Shown: positions 8,821-17,886, counted from the stretch's first letter. The stretch is 64,000 bases of DNA from Pelosinus fermentans DSM 17108 (GCF_000271485.2 NZ_AKVN02000001.1:314001-378000); one strand, 5' to 3'. Notes: generated by a model not told the origin, from the letters alone. Numbers and translations: made by a program.

Positions 8821-10136
8821 CTTTGAAGATCCTCCTGTGGGTATCCAGATAATATCATGGGTGGCTGTTCAAAAAGAGAGAGCTGCTTATTCTGTGATTG
8901 AAGTGGAAAACTCTGGTGATACATACCTAAGGTTTTTTCTGACATTAAAGACTGCAGTACTTTATCCTGGGTAATTTTTAAGCTGCCTGTGGCTTTACCG
9001 CCGCAAGTAATAAAATACTGTGCCCGCTTTAGTACAACTCCCAGTTTCTTTAGATCATTAAATTGGAGGGTTGCTGAGCGGCGGGCAATTACAATTCGTT
9101 TGGCGCTGTTTACGCCAATGCCGGGCACCCGCAGCAAGTCACTGTAGGGTGCCCGGTTTATATTTATAGGAAAGAAATCCATATGATGGAGTGCCCAATT
9201 GCATTTTGGGTCTAAAAAGGGATTAAAACTTTGGTGCTGCTGATCCAGGAGCTCATTTGCCGTGAAACCGTAAAATCGAAGCAGCCAATCCGCTTGATAA
9301 AGCCTATGTTCCCGCCAAAGAGGCGGAGTTGTATCTAAGGTGGGCAGCAGGACGTTTTCGGCTACAGGCATATAGGCAGAAAAAAATACCCGCTTTAACT
9401 TATATTTTTTATAAAGACCTTCTGTTAAATTCAAGATCTGAAAATCAGTATCTGGCGTAGCGCCGATAATCATTTGAGTACTCTGACCGGCAGGAACAAA
9501 CTTTGGTGCATGGCGATATTTTATGATATCTGTAGAATTTTCTTGGATGCGATTTTGAATGTATTTCATAGGTGCTAAAATAGAATGCTTAGACTTGTCC
9601 GGTGCCAGCAGCTGCAGACTACTCTGGGAAGGCAGTTCAATATTTACACTCATGCGATCAGTCAGCATGCCCAACCGGGCAATGAGACCGCTGTCTGTTC
9701 CAGGAATGGCTTTTGCATGGATGTATCCAAAAAATCGGTATTCCTCTCGCAGGATGCGCAGTGCCTCAATCATTTGCTCGGTGGTATAGTCCGGATTTTT
9801 CAGTACGCCGGAACTTAAAAAAAGCCCTTCAATATAATTGCGTCGATAAAAATTGATGGTCAGTTCTGCCAATTCCCGTGGTGTAAAAGACGCTCGTGGA
9901 GTGTCATTTGACTTACGGTTTACACAGTATTTACAATCATAGGCGCATACGTTGGTCATCAGTACCTTTAATAGTGAGATGCACCGACCGTCTCCTGAGA
10001 AGCTGTGGCAGATGCCGCTGGCCGCTGCACTGCCAATTCCTCCGGCGGACGCCTTTTTATTCACTCCGCTGGAGGTGCAGGCCACATCATATTTGGCTGC
10101 GTCGGTCAAAATTTTCAGCTTGTCAAAAACATCCAT
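8799..10136 (-). CDS. Putative DNA modification/repair radical SAM protein (TIGR03916)
   Basis: The protein has about 445 residues. The radical SAM cluster motif CAYDCKYC (C-x3-C-x2-C) is near residue 70. A helix-hairpin-helix DNA-binding element is near the C-terminal third (INRAPYSDLLRVPGIGVNSAKRIVIARR). This matches the radical SAM partner of DUF4130 proteins. ATG 10136 is preferred: AAGGAG lies 9 bases upstream, while the ATG six bases earlier is too close. A LexA-like box sits in its promoter region. Confidence 0.88.
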   Translation of the reverse strand: MDVFDKLKILTDAAKYDVACTSSGVNKKASAGGIGSAAASGICHSFSGDGRCISLLKVLMTNVCAYDCKYCVNRKSNDTPRASFTPRELAELTINFYRRNYIEGLFLSSGVLKNPDYTTEQMIEALRILREEYRFFGYIHAKAIPGTDSGLIARLGMLTDRMSVNIELPSQSSLQLLAPDKSKHSILAPMKYIQNRIQENSTDIIKYRHAPKFVPAGQSTQMIIGATPDTDFQILNLTEGLYKKYKLKRVFFSAYMPVAENVLLPTLDTTPPLWREHRLYQADWLLRFYGFTANELLDQQHQSFNPFLDPKCNWALHHMDFFPININRAPYSDLLRVPGIGVNSAKRIVIARRSATLQFNDLKKLGVVLKRAQYFITCGGKATGSLKITQDKVLQSLMSEKTLGMYHQSFPLQSQNKQLSLFEQPPMILSGYPQEDLQRCLTSPI

Positions 10137-10173
10137 GTGCATTAACTCCTTTATGTATCTTCATTATATTGTA

Positions 10174-10185
10174 GAACATATGTTT
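10174..10185. promoter_or_regulatory. LexA-like SOS box upstream of the radical SAM repair pair
   Basis: GAACATATGTTT differs by one base from the Gram-positive LexA core GAACATATGTTC. It lies 38 bases upstream of the start at 10136. On the minus strand it is just upstream of a TATAAT, so it would block RNA polymerase. SOS control is inference. Confidence 0.6.
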
Positions 10186-10291
10186 GGTTTATGCAAAGGA
10201 ATTTTTAACCATCTAAATACGACCTATTCTGTGCTTTTTTCTTACGAGTTGAATATAGTACCATGTAGAGACTTTTAATGGAGTGATTTGC

Positions 10292-11107
10292 ATGGGATAT
10301 TTTATTGAAGTTGAGCCAAACATAAATCTTTATGTGGAAGATGTCAACCCGGGAAGCAGTAAGACCATTGTATTTATACATGGTTGGCCTGCTAATCATA
10401 GAATGTTTGAGTATCAATTTGACCAGCTCCCGGCAATGGGCTATCGTTGCATTGGAATTGATCTTAGAGGATTCGGCAATTCGGATAAGCCTTGGGGAGG
10501 CTATGACTATGATCAATCCGCAGATGATATTCGATGTGTGGTTGAAGCCCTTGGTTTAGAAGACTTTGTACTTGGAGGACATTCTACAGGGGGAGGCATT
10601 GTGATTCGCTATATGGCCCGCCACAATGGCTATGGGGTAGCGAAGCTTGCTCTTTTTGCAGCTGCAGCTCCCAGCCTGATTCAACGTCCATATTTTCCTC
10701 ATGGGTTAAAGAAAGAAGACGTAGATAAAATCATTCAAGATACACTGGATGATCGTCCCAAAATGCTTAGGGGCTTTGGAGACATGTTTTTCTTTCAGTA
10801 CGTAACCCAGCCTTTTTCGGACTGGTTCTTTCAATTAGGATTACAAGCGGCAGGCTGGTCTACCGCTGCAGTTGCGAATTCGTGGCTGGATGAAGAAAGG
10901 CTCTTTTCTGATCTTGAAACCATATGTGTTCCTACATTAATTCTTCATGGCATTCACGATAAAGTTTGTCTGTTTCCATTGGCTATTGCACAACATGAAG
11001 GAATTAGAAACTCTAAACTTGTACCCTTCAAATACAGCGGTCACGGATTGTTCTATGACCAGCGGGATAAATTCAATAAAGAATTGGTGCAGTTTATGGA
11101 GGAATGA
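10292..11107 (+). CDS. Alpha/beta hydrolase (chloroperoxidase/haloalkane-dehalogenase-like)
   Basis: The protein has 271 residues from ATG 10292, with GGAG eight bases upstream. It has the oxyanion strand FIHGWPANHRMFEYQ, nucleophile elbow GGHSTGGG with Ser as nucleophile, acid in LHGIHDKV, and His in YSGHGLFYD. This is the fold of non-haem peroxidase/esterase-type hydrolases. It is cytosolic and monocistronic, ending at the terminator at 11145. The substrate is unknown. Confidence 0.85.
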   Translation: MGYFIEVEPNINLYVEDVNPGSSKTIVFIHGWPANHRMFEYQFDQLPAMGYRCIGIDLRGFGNSDKPWGGYDYDQSADDIRCVVEALGLEDFVLGGHSTGGGIVIRYMARHNGYGVAKLALFAAAAPSLIQRPYFPHGLKKEDVDKIIQDTLDDRPKMLRGFGDMFFFQYVTQPFSDWFFQLGLQAAGWSTAAVANSWLDEERLFSDLETICVPTLILHGIHDKVCLFPLAIAQHEGIRNSKLVPFKYSGHGLFYDQRDKFNKELVQFMEE

Positions 11108-11144
11108 AATCTGTTAGCATTTAAATAGACAGCTGTGAATATGT

Positions 11145-11179
11145 AATGCCCCTTGGTCAGTGATTGACCAAGGGGCATT
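11145..11179. terminator. Bidirectional terminator
   Basis: The perfect stem AATGCCCCTTGGTCA / TGACCAAGGGGCATT lies between the convergent hydrolase and fumarylacetoacetase-family genes. Confidence 0.85.
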
Positions 11180-11192
11180 GACTAGTAGTCCA

Positions 11193-12107
11193 CTAGCCTA
11201 CGGTGTTGATTAATGTTCCCAGACCGGTAATTGATAGTTCCAGTTTGTCTCCAGGCTTCAAAAATACAGGAGGTGTTGAATAGGCTCCAACGCCGGCGGG
11301 GGTGCCGGTAGAGATAATATCTCCGGGTTCAAGAGTAATACCAGAGGAAATCGTACTGATAAGTGTTGGAATATCAAAAATTAGAGAATTCGTGTTAGCA
11401 TGCTGTCTTAGCTCGCCGTTTACCTTTAATGTTACTGTTAGGTCATTGACTGAAGGAACAGAAGTCTTGTGAACAAGGAAGGGACCCATTGGTGCTGTGG
11501 TATCAAGACTTTTGCCACGAAACCACTGCTGGTGACGCTTTTGTAAATCCCGTGCCGTCACATCATTAAGAATGGTATAGCCAAATACATAGTCCATTGC
11601 CTCTTCTTTGCTAACATAGGAAGCCTTCTTCCCAATGATTACAGCCAGTTCTACTTCATAGTCCAAAGCATTTGTAACTTGGCTATGACTGTTAATGATG
11701 TCGCCAGGGCCAATTACCGTAGTGGGAGCCTTGGTAAAGATAACTGGATATTTAGGGATAGCTACACTCGGGTCGGCGCTTGTGTCACCCTCCATAGCAT
11801 GTTCGGCATAGTTTTTGCCAATGCAGAAAATATTTTTGGCAGGACGAGGAATTGGCGCTACAATCCGGATGTTGTCCGGTGACAGCAGAAATGGAAGATC
11901 GCTTTGTGCTTCTACTGATTTCACGATCGACTTGACTCGCTGTAAAGCTAATTCACCTTGCTGAATAAGAGAGAGTAGCGTAGTCGGCAATATGGTTTCA
12001 CCATAAAAATGATGCTCGGCGGCCAGCAGAGGAATGATCTGTTTTTGGTCTGCTGTCAAGAGGCCGATTTCTTCTTGACCGTTAGATTGATATGTTAAAA
12101 AATGCAT
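11193..12107 (-). CDS. Fumarylacetoacetate hydrolase-family protein
   Basis: The protein has 304 residues from ATG 12107, with GAGGAGG nine bases upstream; the longer frame to 12176 has no ribosome site. It has an N-terminal MHFLTYQSNGQEEIGLL domain, then the FAH fold with CIGKNYAEHA, the metal ligands in DYEVELAVIIGK, and the catalytic-lid motif GYTILNDVTARDLQ. The GTPAGVG loop is near the C terminus. The family includes 2-hydroxyhepta-2,4-diene-1,7-dioate isomerases, acylpyruvases and oxaloacetate decarboxylases. It is monocistronic and the substrate is unassigned. Confidence 0.88.
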   Translation of the reverse strand: MHFLTYQSNGQEEIGLLTADQKQIIPLLAAEHHFYGETILPTTLLSLIQQGELALQRVKSIVKSVEAQSDLPFLLSPDNIRIVAPIPRPAKNIFCIGKNYAEHAMEGDTSADPSVAIPKYPVIFTKAPTTVIGPGDIINSHSQVTNALDYEVELAVIIGKKASYVSKEEAMDYVFGYTILNDVTARDLQKRHQQWFRGKSLDTTAPMGPFLVHKTSVPSVNDLTVTLKVNGELRQHANTNSLIFDIPTLISTISSGITLEPGDIISTGTPAGVGAYSTPPVFLKPGDKLELSITGLGTLINTVG

Positions 12108-12375
12108 GCAAGTATCCCTCCTCTTAAAAAAATAGTATACAAAATTTAACATAATCCCATTTTGCAGTTTTGTCAATCACTATATGAGAAAAATCTAAAA
12201 CGTTATTCTCATTATTAGGGAAATATTTCATAGTAAAGCAGCTCTGGTAAAATAAAGGCTTTTGTATGCTCGGGGAATAGAGGCTTCACCTTTGTCCCTG
12301 ACGAAGCTTTATAGATAGTAAGTATGAATAAGTAGAGTGGTTTTTTAGGGAAATTTATGGAGGGGGATTTTTAAT

Positions 12376-13386
12376 ATGAAAATTGCTATCATTTCACCAA
12401 TTGCATGGAGGACGCCGCCGAGGCATTATGGTCCTTGGGAGAGAGTCGTTTCCTTATTGGCAGAGGGGCTTGTGAAAGAGGGGATTGATGTAACACTCTA
12501 TGCTACTGGCGATTCATTAACCAGTGCGAAGCTTCGTAGTGTGTGCAAAGCGCCCTATGAAGAAGACAAAGAACTGGATGCAAAAGTTTGGGAATCTTTG
12601 CATATATCCCAAATCATGGAGCAGGCAGATGAATTTGACATCATACATAACAATTATGATTTTTTGCCTCTGACCTATAGCGGTCTTATAAAAACACCTG
12701 TTATAACAACGATACATGGATTTTCTTCGCCTAAAATTATGCCTGTGTATAGAAAATATAACAAAAAAACTCACTATGTCTCTATTAGTAATGCGGACCG
12801 GCATGAGGATCTGGATTATATAAGGACTGTATACCATGGCATTGACATCGAAAAATTCACATTAAACAAAGAACAGGGCAATTATTTAGTTTACTTTGGA
12901 AGAATACATAAGGACAAGGGAACTTGGGAGGCAATACAAGTTGCTAAAAGAGCAAAAATGAAGCTGGTTATTGCTGGAATTATACAGGATAAGTCTTATT
13001 ACGAAAATGACGTAGAGCCATATCTTAATGACGACGTATGTTACATTGGCTCCGTAGGTCCTGAAGAAAGAAATAATGTTCTGGGTAATGCATATGCATT
13101 GCTGCATCCCATTCATTTTAATGAACCTTTTGGTCTTAGTATTGTGGAATCAATGGCATGCGGAACACCTGTCCTTGCATTTAATAAAGGTTCTATGCCC
13201 GAAATTATTCAGGATGGTATGAATGGGTTTATTGTGTCTGATGTGGAGGAAATGGCTGAGAAGATTAAAGATATCAGAAATATTTCACGGGAAGACTGCC
13301 GCAAAACGGTTGAATGCAAATTTACACAGGAGAAAATGGTAAAACAATATATTGAGGTTTACAAAGAAATATTAAAAAAATTATAG
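12376..13386 (+). CDS. Glycosyltransferase family 4
   Basis: This 336-residue GT-B protein has an N-terminal acceptor domain (IAIISPIAWRTPPRHYGPWERVV) and a C-terminal nucleotide-sugar domain with the GT4 E-x7-E motif in NEPFGLSIVESMACGTPVLAF. The FGRIHKDKGTWEAI hinge is typical of mannosyl- and glucosyltransferases of this family. No membrane segment is present. It lies first in a cluster with GH130, another GT4 and ManC, so GDP-mannose is the likely donor (inference). A separate promoter follows at 13575, so it may be its own transcript. Confidence 0.88.
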   Translation: MKIAIISPIAWRTPPRHYGPWERVVSLLAEGLVKEGIDVTLYATGDSLTSAKLRSVCKAPYEEDKELDAKVWESLHISQIMEQADEFDIIHNNYDFLPLTYSGLIKTPVITTIHGFSSPKIMPVYRKYNKKTHYVSISNADRHEDLDYIRTVYHGIDIEKFTLNKEQGNYLVYFGRIHKDKGTWEAIQVAKRAKMKLVIAGIIQDKSYYENDVEPYLNDDVCYIGSVGPEERNNVLGNAYALLHPIHFNEPFGLSIVESMACGTPVLAFNKGSMPEIIQDGMNGFIVSDVEEMAEKIKDIRNISREDCRKTVECKFTQEKMVKQYIEVYKEILKKL

Positions 13387-13574
13387 TTAATAAGGAATCC
13401 TATTAAAATCGAAATATCATCTTGGTATGTCTGCCAGGATATAATAATGAATGAAAAGCTCTTGGGCATTACAAATAGAGGATTGATTTATGCATGTGCC
13501 CGGGCATAAACCAGAAGATTGTCAAAAAATGTTCAATAGAAATGGATGATTGTTTATTCAGGAAAAACGATTAT
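13387..13574. other. Intergenic, short inverted repeats only
   Basis: No gene is visible. The only structure is TTTATGC...GCATAAA (13487-13510) enclosing the palindrome TGCCCGGGCA. It has no T-run, so it is not a classical terminator. Confidence 0.5.
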
Positions 13575-13603
13575 TTGACGGAAATAATTATTTGTAGTAT
13601 AAT
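13575..13603 (+). promoter_or_regulatory. Sigma-A promoter for the GH130 gene
   Basis: TTGACG (13575-13580), a 17-base spacer, and TATAAT (13598-13603). It defines a leader of roughly 140 bases before the GH130 start. Confidence 0.75.
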
Positions 13604-13611
13604 AAAGTATA

Positions 13612-13748
13612 AATCGTTTGAACCTACTGTCTGACGATTGGGAACAATACTATATTGTGTTTTAACCGCCACGGGATATACAGACTGGGTGTGAGATCTC
13701 ACACTTGCCGGCAACGCGCCGAATATCCAAACGTAGGGGGTTTTTTTT
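13612..13748 (+). promoter_or_regulatory. Structured 5' leader of the GH130 gene, possible new cis-regulatory RNA
   Basis: Nested elements are visible: an outer stem GGATAT (13673-13679 area) with ATATCC (about 13725), an inner hairpin from the perfect palindrome GTGTGAGATCTCACAC (13689-13704), and a small GGC/GCC hairpin. In addition, CGTTTG and CCTAC near 13616-13626 can each pair with the overlapping CAAACG/GTAGG near 13729-13738, which would be mutually exclusive. A GGGGG-T8 stretch abuts the ATG. It matches no riboswitch class I recognise. Confidence 0.45.
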
Positions 13749-14759
13749 ATGGATAAAAATTGGTTTGGGACTCAGTTGAAAAACGACAATCATACATTTA
13801 AAGAACTGTTTAAGCGGCATCCAAAGAATCCGATTTTGACAGCGAAAGATTGGCCCTATCCTGCACATTCAGTATTCAATCCAGCAGCCACTATGTTTCA
13901 CGGTAAAGTATTGCTGCTGGCTCGTGTAGAGGATCGGCGAGGTTTTTCCCACCTGACTAAGGCGATTAGTGATGATGGAGTCAGCAATTGGCAAATTGAC
14001 AGAGTGCCAACGCTGGAAGCAGATCCGCTAAACTATCCGGAGGAACGGTGGGGAATTGAAGATCCTAGGATTACTTGGCTTGCTGAGCTGAATAAGTGGG
14101 CGATAACCTATACTGCTTTCTCTCGTCATGGACCACTTGTAGCAATGGCACTGACCAATGACTTTATTACGTTTGAGAGGATCGGACCGCTCATGCCGCC
14201 GGAAGATAAAGATGCCGCACTTTTTCCTCGCCGAATACAGGGAAAATGGGCCCTGATTCATCGTCCGGTTACTACTAATTATGTGCCAGGATCTCACATT
14301 TGGTTATCCTATTCGGATAGTAACTTTACCCATTGGGGAGATCGTCAGGTGGTAATGCATGCCCGTCGAGGTGGTTGGTGGGATGGTGGGAAAATTGGTC
14401 TTGCAGCGCCACCTATTGAGACTGCTGAAGGCTGGATACTTGTGTATCACGGAGTGCGCCAAACCGCTTCTGGTTCGATTTACCGAATCGGTCTGGCATT
14501 ACTGGATCTGGATAATCCGGCAAAGGTATTGCACCGCACTGATGAATGGGTCTTTGGACCAACGGAAGGGTATGAACGGGAGGGGGACGTTGATGACGTC
14601 GTTTTTCCAAGTGGCTGGGTGCTGGACGATAAGACCGGATTGCTTAACATGTACTATGGAGGGGCCGATTCTTGTATTGCCCTGGCTACTGCCAGCATAG
14701 GGGATTTGCTGGAATATGTTAAAACGTGTCCAGAGCCCTTAGATGAAGCACTTTATTAG
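13749..14759 (+). CDS. GH130 beta-mannoside phosphorylase-like glycosidase
   Basis: The 336 residues form a five-bladed beta-propeller of the GH130 type: NPILTAKDWPYPAHSVFNPAA start, LLARVEDRRG blade motif, and catalytic-Asp motif GIEDPRIT (Asp105). The ALFPRRIQGKWALIHRP, GWWDGGKIGLAAPPI and LVYHGV motifs follow. GH130 enzymes phosphorolyse beta-1,4- or beta-1,2-mannosides to mannose-1-phosphate; some members are hydrolases. The Arg/His phosphate-binding segments look intact, favouring phosphorylase. There is no signal peptide. The gene lies between GT4 genes and upstream of manC, which would reuse the mannose-1-phosphate. Confidence 0.85.
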   Translation: MDKNWFGTQLKNDNHTFKELFKRHPKNPILTAKDWPYPAHSVFNPAATMFHGKVLLLARVEDRRGFSHLTKAISDDGVSNWQIDRVPTLEADPLNYPEERWGIEDPRITWLAELNKWAITYTAFSRHGPLVAMALTNDFITFERIGPLMPPEDKDAALFPRRIQGKWALIHRPVTTNYVPGSHIWLSYSDSNFTHWGDRQVVMHARRGGWWDGGKIGLAAPPIETAEGWILVYHGVRQTASGSIYRIGLALLDLDNPAKVLHRTDEWVFGPTEGYEREGDVDDVVFPSGWVLDDKTGLLNMYYGGADSCIALATASIGDLLEYVKTCPEPLDEALY

Positions 14760-14868
14760 TCAGAGGCGATGCCAAAATCAGACGTTGCTCTTTCAATTAG
14801 ATACGTAAGCTGAAAATAAAAAGACTATAACATGTGACCATGAGTCTTAAAGAAAGGAAGAAAATAAA

Positions 14869-14913
14869 ATGAATTTTATAAAAAAATTACTGATTTTCAC
14901 GGGTGAAATATGA
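14869..14913 (+). CDS. 14-codon upstream ORF overlapping the next gene
   Basis: MNFIKKLLIFTGEI has an AAGGAAG ribosome site eight bases upstream. Its TGA overlaps the next ATG as ATGA. It may be a translational-coupling leader or the relic of a longer N terminus. Its expression is not shown. Confidence 0.35.
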   Translation: MNFIKKLLIFTGEI

Positions 14914-15254
14914 GACTATATCACTTTACAACAGAAGAAAATTTGGAACAAATATTAGAGCACGGCTGCCTTAACCAGTCAGGTGGAGGTGTTGTATGGC
15001 TAACGAAGAACAAGGAACTAGAAGCCCAGGAATGGTCTGGGGGAAATAATGCTACCATCCGAATCAGCGTGTCACTTCTTAACATATCCCATTTTGGCAA
15101 GAACGCGCCGCCGCAGAAATTAGTACAAGGTGCAAAGGATTGGTATACAACGTGTAAGCCGATTCCGCAGAAACTATGGATTGATGTTGAATCTCTCAGA
15201 AAAGGTCATTGGGGGATTCATAAAGGACTAAGCTATAAAAACAGAAAAATGTAA
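14910..15254 (+). CDS. Small protein with ADP-ribosyltransferase-like N-terminal motif, function unknown
   Basis: This 114-residue protein starts MRLYHFTTEENLEQILEHG, a pattern shared by DarT-like and RNA 2'-phosphotransferase-like ART folds (YH...NL..IL..G). A VVWLT strand follows. No catalytic Glu motif can be assigned confidently. It is co-oriented with the mannose cluster but need not be functionally related. It lacks a strong ribosome site of its own and is probably coupled to the 14-codon ORF just before it. Confidence 0.6.
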   Translation: MRLYHFTTEENLEQILEHGCLNQSGGGVVWLTKNKELEAQEWSGGNNATIRISVSLLNISHFGKNAPPQKLVQGAKDWYTTCKPIPQKLWIDVESLRKGHWGIHKGLSYKNRKM

Positions 15255-15265
15255 TGGCTGATAAT

Positions 15266-15330
15266 GGTCATCAACAGTGGATCTAGAAGACATCTAAAGG
15301 TGTTTTAAATTGCTGGTGATGACCTTTTTT
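15266..15330 (+). terminator. Rho-independent terminator
   Basis: GGTCATCA-CAG pairs with CTG-TGATGACC across a long loop, followed by TTTTTT. Confidence 0.65.
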
Positions 15331-15482
15331 GCTAAGATGAGCGCACAATGGTGGTTTGCACCTTGTTAAGGTTTGGCACAATCCAAGTTAGAAAAGTGGA
15401 TTGATGAACCTAAGCAGCGTAAATCGATAAGATGCAGCTAAACACCTAAAGAGGGCTGCTCAAAAAGAAGGAGATAAAGAAA

Positions 15483-16697
15483 ATGGTTAGGGAAAATAGA
15501 ATAAAACATATTGGTTTTTTAAGCACATATCCTCCTAGAGAATGTGGTTTAGCCACATTTACAGAAGATCTAGTAACTGAAATTGCTAAAATGGGACTCA
15601 TACGTCCAAGTGTCATTGCAGTAGTGGATAAGAAAGAGTGTGAGAATTCCCGAATAAAATATAGATTGAGCCAGCACGATCGTACAAGTTATTTGATGAC
15701 AGCATCATGGGCCAATGATAATTTGGATCTTTTAGTTATTGAACATGAATATGGGATTTTTGGCGGTGAATGCGGCGAATACATCATTGATTTAGCAAAG
15801 GGGCTGAAAATTCCTTTCATTATTACGACACACACTGTGTTGTTAGAACCGTCATCGAAACAACGAACTGTTCTCAGAGATCTGGGAAGACTTAGCACAA
15901 AGGTAGTAACGATGGCGAAAAGTTCTATGCCCATATTGGCTGGAACCTACGGCATTGAGTCAGAAAAACTTTTGTTTATACCTCACGGAGTTCCTAATAT
16001 GCAGGTCGAGTCAAGGGGAAAATTAAAAATGGATTACGGCTTGCGAAATAAGGAAATCATCAGCAGCTTCGGACTCATTAGTCCAGCCAAGGGTTTGGAA
16101 TATGGAATTGAAGCGGTGGCCAAGGTCGTCCCGGATTATGAAAATCTGATGTATCTGATTCTTGGTAAAACTCATCCATGTGTCAAAGAAAGCATGGGTG
16201 AAACATACAGGCAGAGTCTGATGGATCTGGCACAAAGCCTTGGAGTACAGAATAACATTCGATTTATTGATAAGTACCTGACAAAAAAAGAAGTGATTAC
16301 CTATCTTCAAATGTCTGATATGTATCTGACACCCTATTTGTCTAAAGAACAGGCAGTCAGCGGAACATTGGCATATGCTATGGGGCGCGGAAGGGTAATT
16401 GTATCGACTCCATATCGCTATGCCGAGGAAATGTTAGGTGACGGTCGTGGAATGCTTAGTAAATTTAAAGATTCAGAATCGATGGCATCATGCATTCGAA
16501 CCGTGCTTGGCAATCCAACTGAGAAAAAAGAAATGGAAATGAAGACAATGGCAGTTGGTCGAACAATGAAGTGGTCTACTGTTGCGGATCAATATGCTGA
16601 ATTATGCATGAATATCATTGGATCAGCTCGTCCGCTGCAACTCAAAGCTCAAGCCCACCTTACTGTAATTGAGCGCAATGGAATGAGGGCAATATAA
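15483..16697 (+). CDS. Glycosyltransferase family 4
   Basis: The protein has 404 residues and a GT-B fold. The N-terminal motif GFLSTYPPRECGLATFTEDL is characteristic of a GT4 subgroup often paired with a six-hairpin protein, and an HEYGIFGGECG acceptor-side motif follows. The donor domain has FGLISPAKGLEYGIEAV and TPYLSKEQAVSGTLAYAMGRGRVIVSTPY in place of the usual E-x7-E region. It overlaps the next gene by one base (TAATG). The cluster context suggests mannosyl transfer; the linkage is unknown. Confidence 0.87.
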   Translation: MVRENRIKHIGFLSTYPPRECGLATFTEDLVTEIAKMGLIRPSVIAVVDKKECENSRIKYRLSQHDRTSYLMTASWANDNLDLLVIEHEYGIFGGECGEYIIDLAKGLKIPFIITTHTVLLEPSSKQRTVLRDLGRLSTKVVTMAKSSMPILAGTYGIESEKLLFIPHGVPNMQVESRGKLKMDYGLRNKEIISSFGLISPAKGLEYGIEAVAKVVPDYENLMYLILGKTHPCVKESMGETYRQSLMDLAQSLGVQNNIRFIDKYLTKKEVITYLQMSDMYLTPYLSKEQAVSGTLAYAMGRGRVIVSTPYRYAEEMLGDGRGMLSKFKDSESMASCIRTVLGNPTEKKEMEMKTMAVGRTMKWSTVADQYAELCMNIIGSARPLQLKAQAHLTVIERNGMRAI

Positions 16698-17842
16698 TGA
16701 CCCAATTCGGCAATGTTCTTGACGATGCGCACATTTTTAGGATGACCGATGACACAGGTATGTTTCAGCATACACGCTACAATGTTCCTGATTTGGATAA
16801 GGGGTATACAACTGATGACAATGCCCGGGCATTAATTATGGCAGTGATGCTCTATGAAAATAAAAGAAAGTCGGAATATCTTGTATTAATCTACCGTTAC
16901 TTAGCATTCATCTTGTATGCCCAGAATGAAAACGGTCATTTTCGGAATTTCATGACCTATAATCGACAATTTACCGAAACTCAAGGATCAGAAGAATGTT
17001 TTGGACGTTGTATCTGGGCTTTAGGGTATACATTGGCTTCGTCTGTGATGCCCCGCGGGATTAAGGAGGCATGTACCAGTGCTGTCAGCCGCGCATTGCC
17101 GCAGATCTCTTCTCTAAAGCATCTGCGAGGGCAGGCATATACACTCATTGGTCTTGGCTTTATCGATGGGGCTAAGAGTGATGACCTTATCCTTACATTC
17201 GCCGATTCCATTGCTCGTTCCTTTGAATGGTGCGCAGGCGAAAAGGACTGGTACTGGTTTGAAAACAGCCTTACTTACGATAATGCGGTACTGCCTTGGG
17301 CTATGTTCGTGGCTTTCCACAAAACAGGACAAGAACGGTTTCTCTCCATCGCACGTAAAAGTATAGAATTTCTTGATAATGATGCCTTCCGAGATGGATT
17401 TTTCCGACCCGTAGGTTGTAGAGGATGGTGGATTCGGGGCGGTGAGCCTGCATTATTTGATCAACAGCCTGTCGAGGCATCCATGTCCACGCTGGCTCAC
17501 TTGGCTGCCTATGAGGTCACTGGCGATGAATCCATGTTAGAGTTGGCAAAGAGGAGTTTTGCCTGGTATTTGGGCGAGAACTCCCGCCAGGAAAGTCTGA
17601 TTGATGCTGAAACCGGTGGTTGTTATGATGGTATTATGGTTGATGGGCTAAACCGCAACCAAGGTGCCGAAAGTATTGTTGGGTATGCAATCGCTAACCT
17701 GGCATTGGAAAATGCAGCATCAGCACCATTGGGGATTCATAACCGTTTTTTACAAAATAAAGAAGAAGCATCCCCGCAATCTAATTGGAGAAAATTGGGG
17801 AAAGTTATTTTACCTTCATGGCGTCAAGCCAATCGCAAATAA
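16697..17842 (+). CDS. Six-hairpin (alpha/alpha) glycosidase-like protein
   Basis: The 381 residues have repeated helical hairpins and conserved QHTRYNVPDLDKGYTTDDNARAL, ECFGRCIWALGY, DWYWFENSLTYDNAVLPWA and RGGEPALFDQQPVEAS motifs. This is an alpha/alpha toroid like GH88/GH105/GH127-type proteins. Databases often name relatives glycosyltransferase because of fusion to a GT4 such as the preceding gene. Acid residues in DDNAR and FDQQPVE are candidate catalytic groups. It is translationally coupled to the GT4, so the two probably work on one glycan. It has no signal peptide. Confidence 0.75.
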   Translation: MTQFGNVLDDAHIFRMTDDTGMFQHTRYNVPDLDKGYTTDDNARALIMAVMLYENKRKSEYLVLIYRYLAFILYAQNENGHFRNFMTYNRQFTETQGSEECFGRCIWALGYTLASSVMPRGIKEACTSAVSRALPQISSLKHLRGQAYTLIGLGFIDGAKSDDLILTFADSIARSFEWCAGEKDWYWFENSLTYDNAVLPWAMFVAFHKTGQERFLSIARKSIEFLDNDAFRDGFFRPVGCRGWWIRGGEPALFDQQPVEASMSTLAHLAAYEVTGDESMLELAKRSFAWYLGENSRQESLIDAETGGCYDGIMVDGLNRNQGAESIVGYAIANLALENAASAPLGIHNRFLQNKEEASPQSNWRKLGKVILPSWRQANRK

Positions 17843-17886
17843 AGGATTTTGGACGGTATTCAGTATAAAAAGGAATTGATGATCCT

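Noticed and set aside
9952-10278. Plus-strand frame opposite the radical SAM gene
   Set aside because: It is the antisense shadow of a gene with clear radical SAM and HhH motifs, and it has no ribosome site.
12195-12225. Fur-like box (AATAATGAGAATAA)
   Set aside because: Only a partial match and next to no iron gene.
15365-15400. Sigma-54 promoter candidate TTTGGCACAATCC before the second GT4
   Set aside because: The base pair 10 positions after GG is GT, not GC, and there is no activator site upstream.
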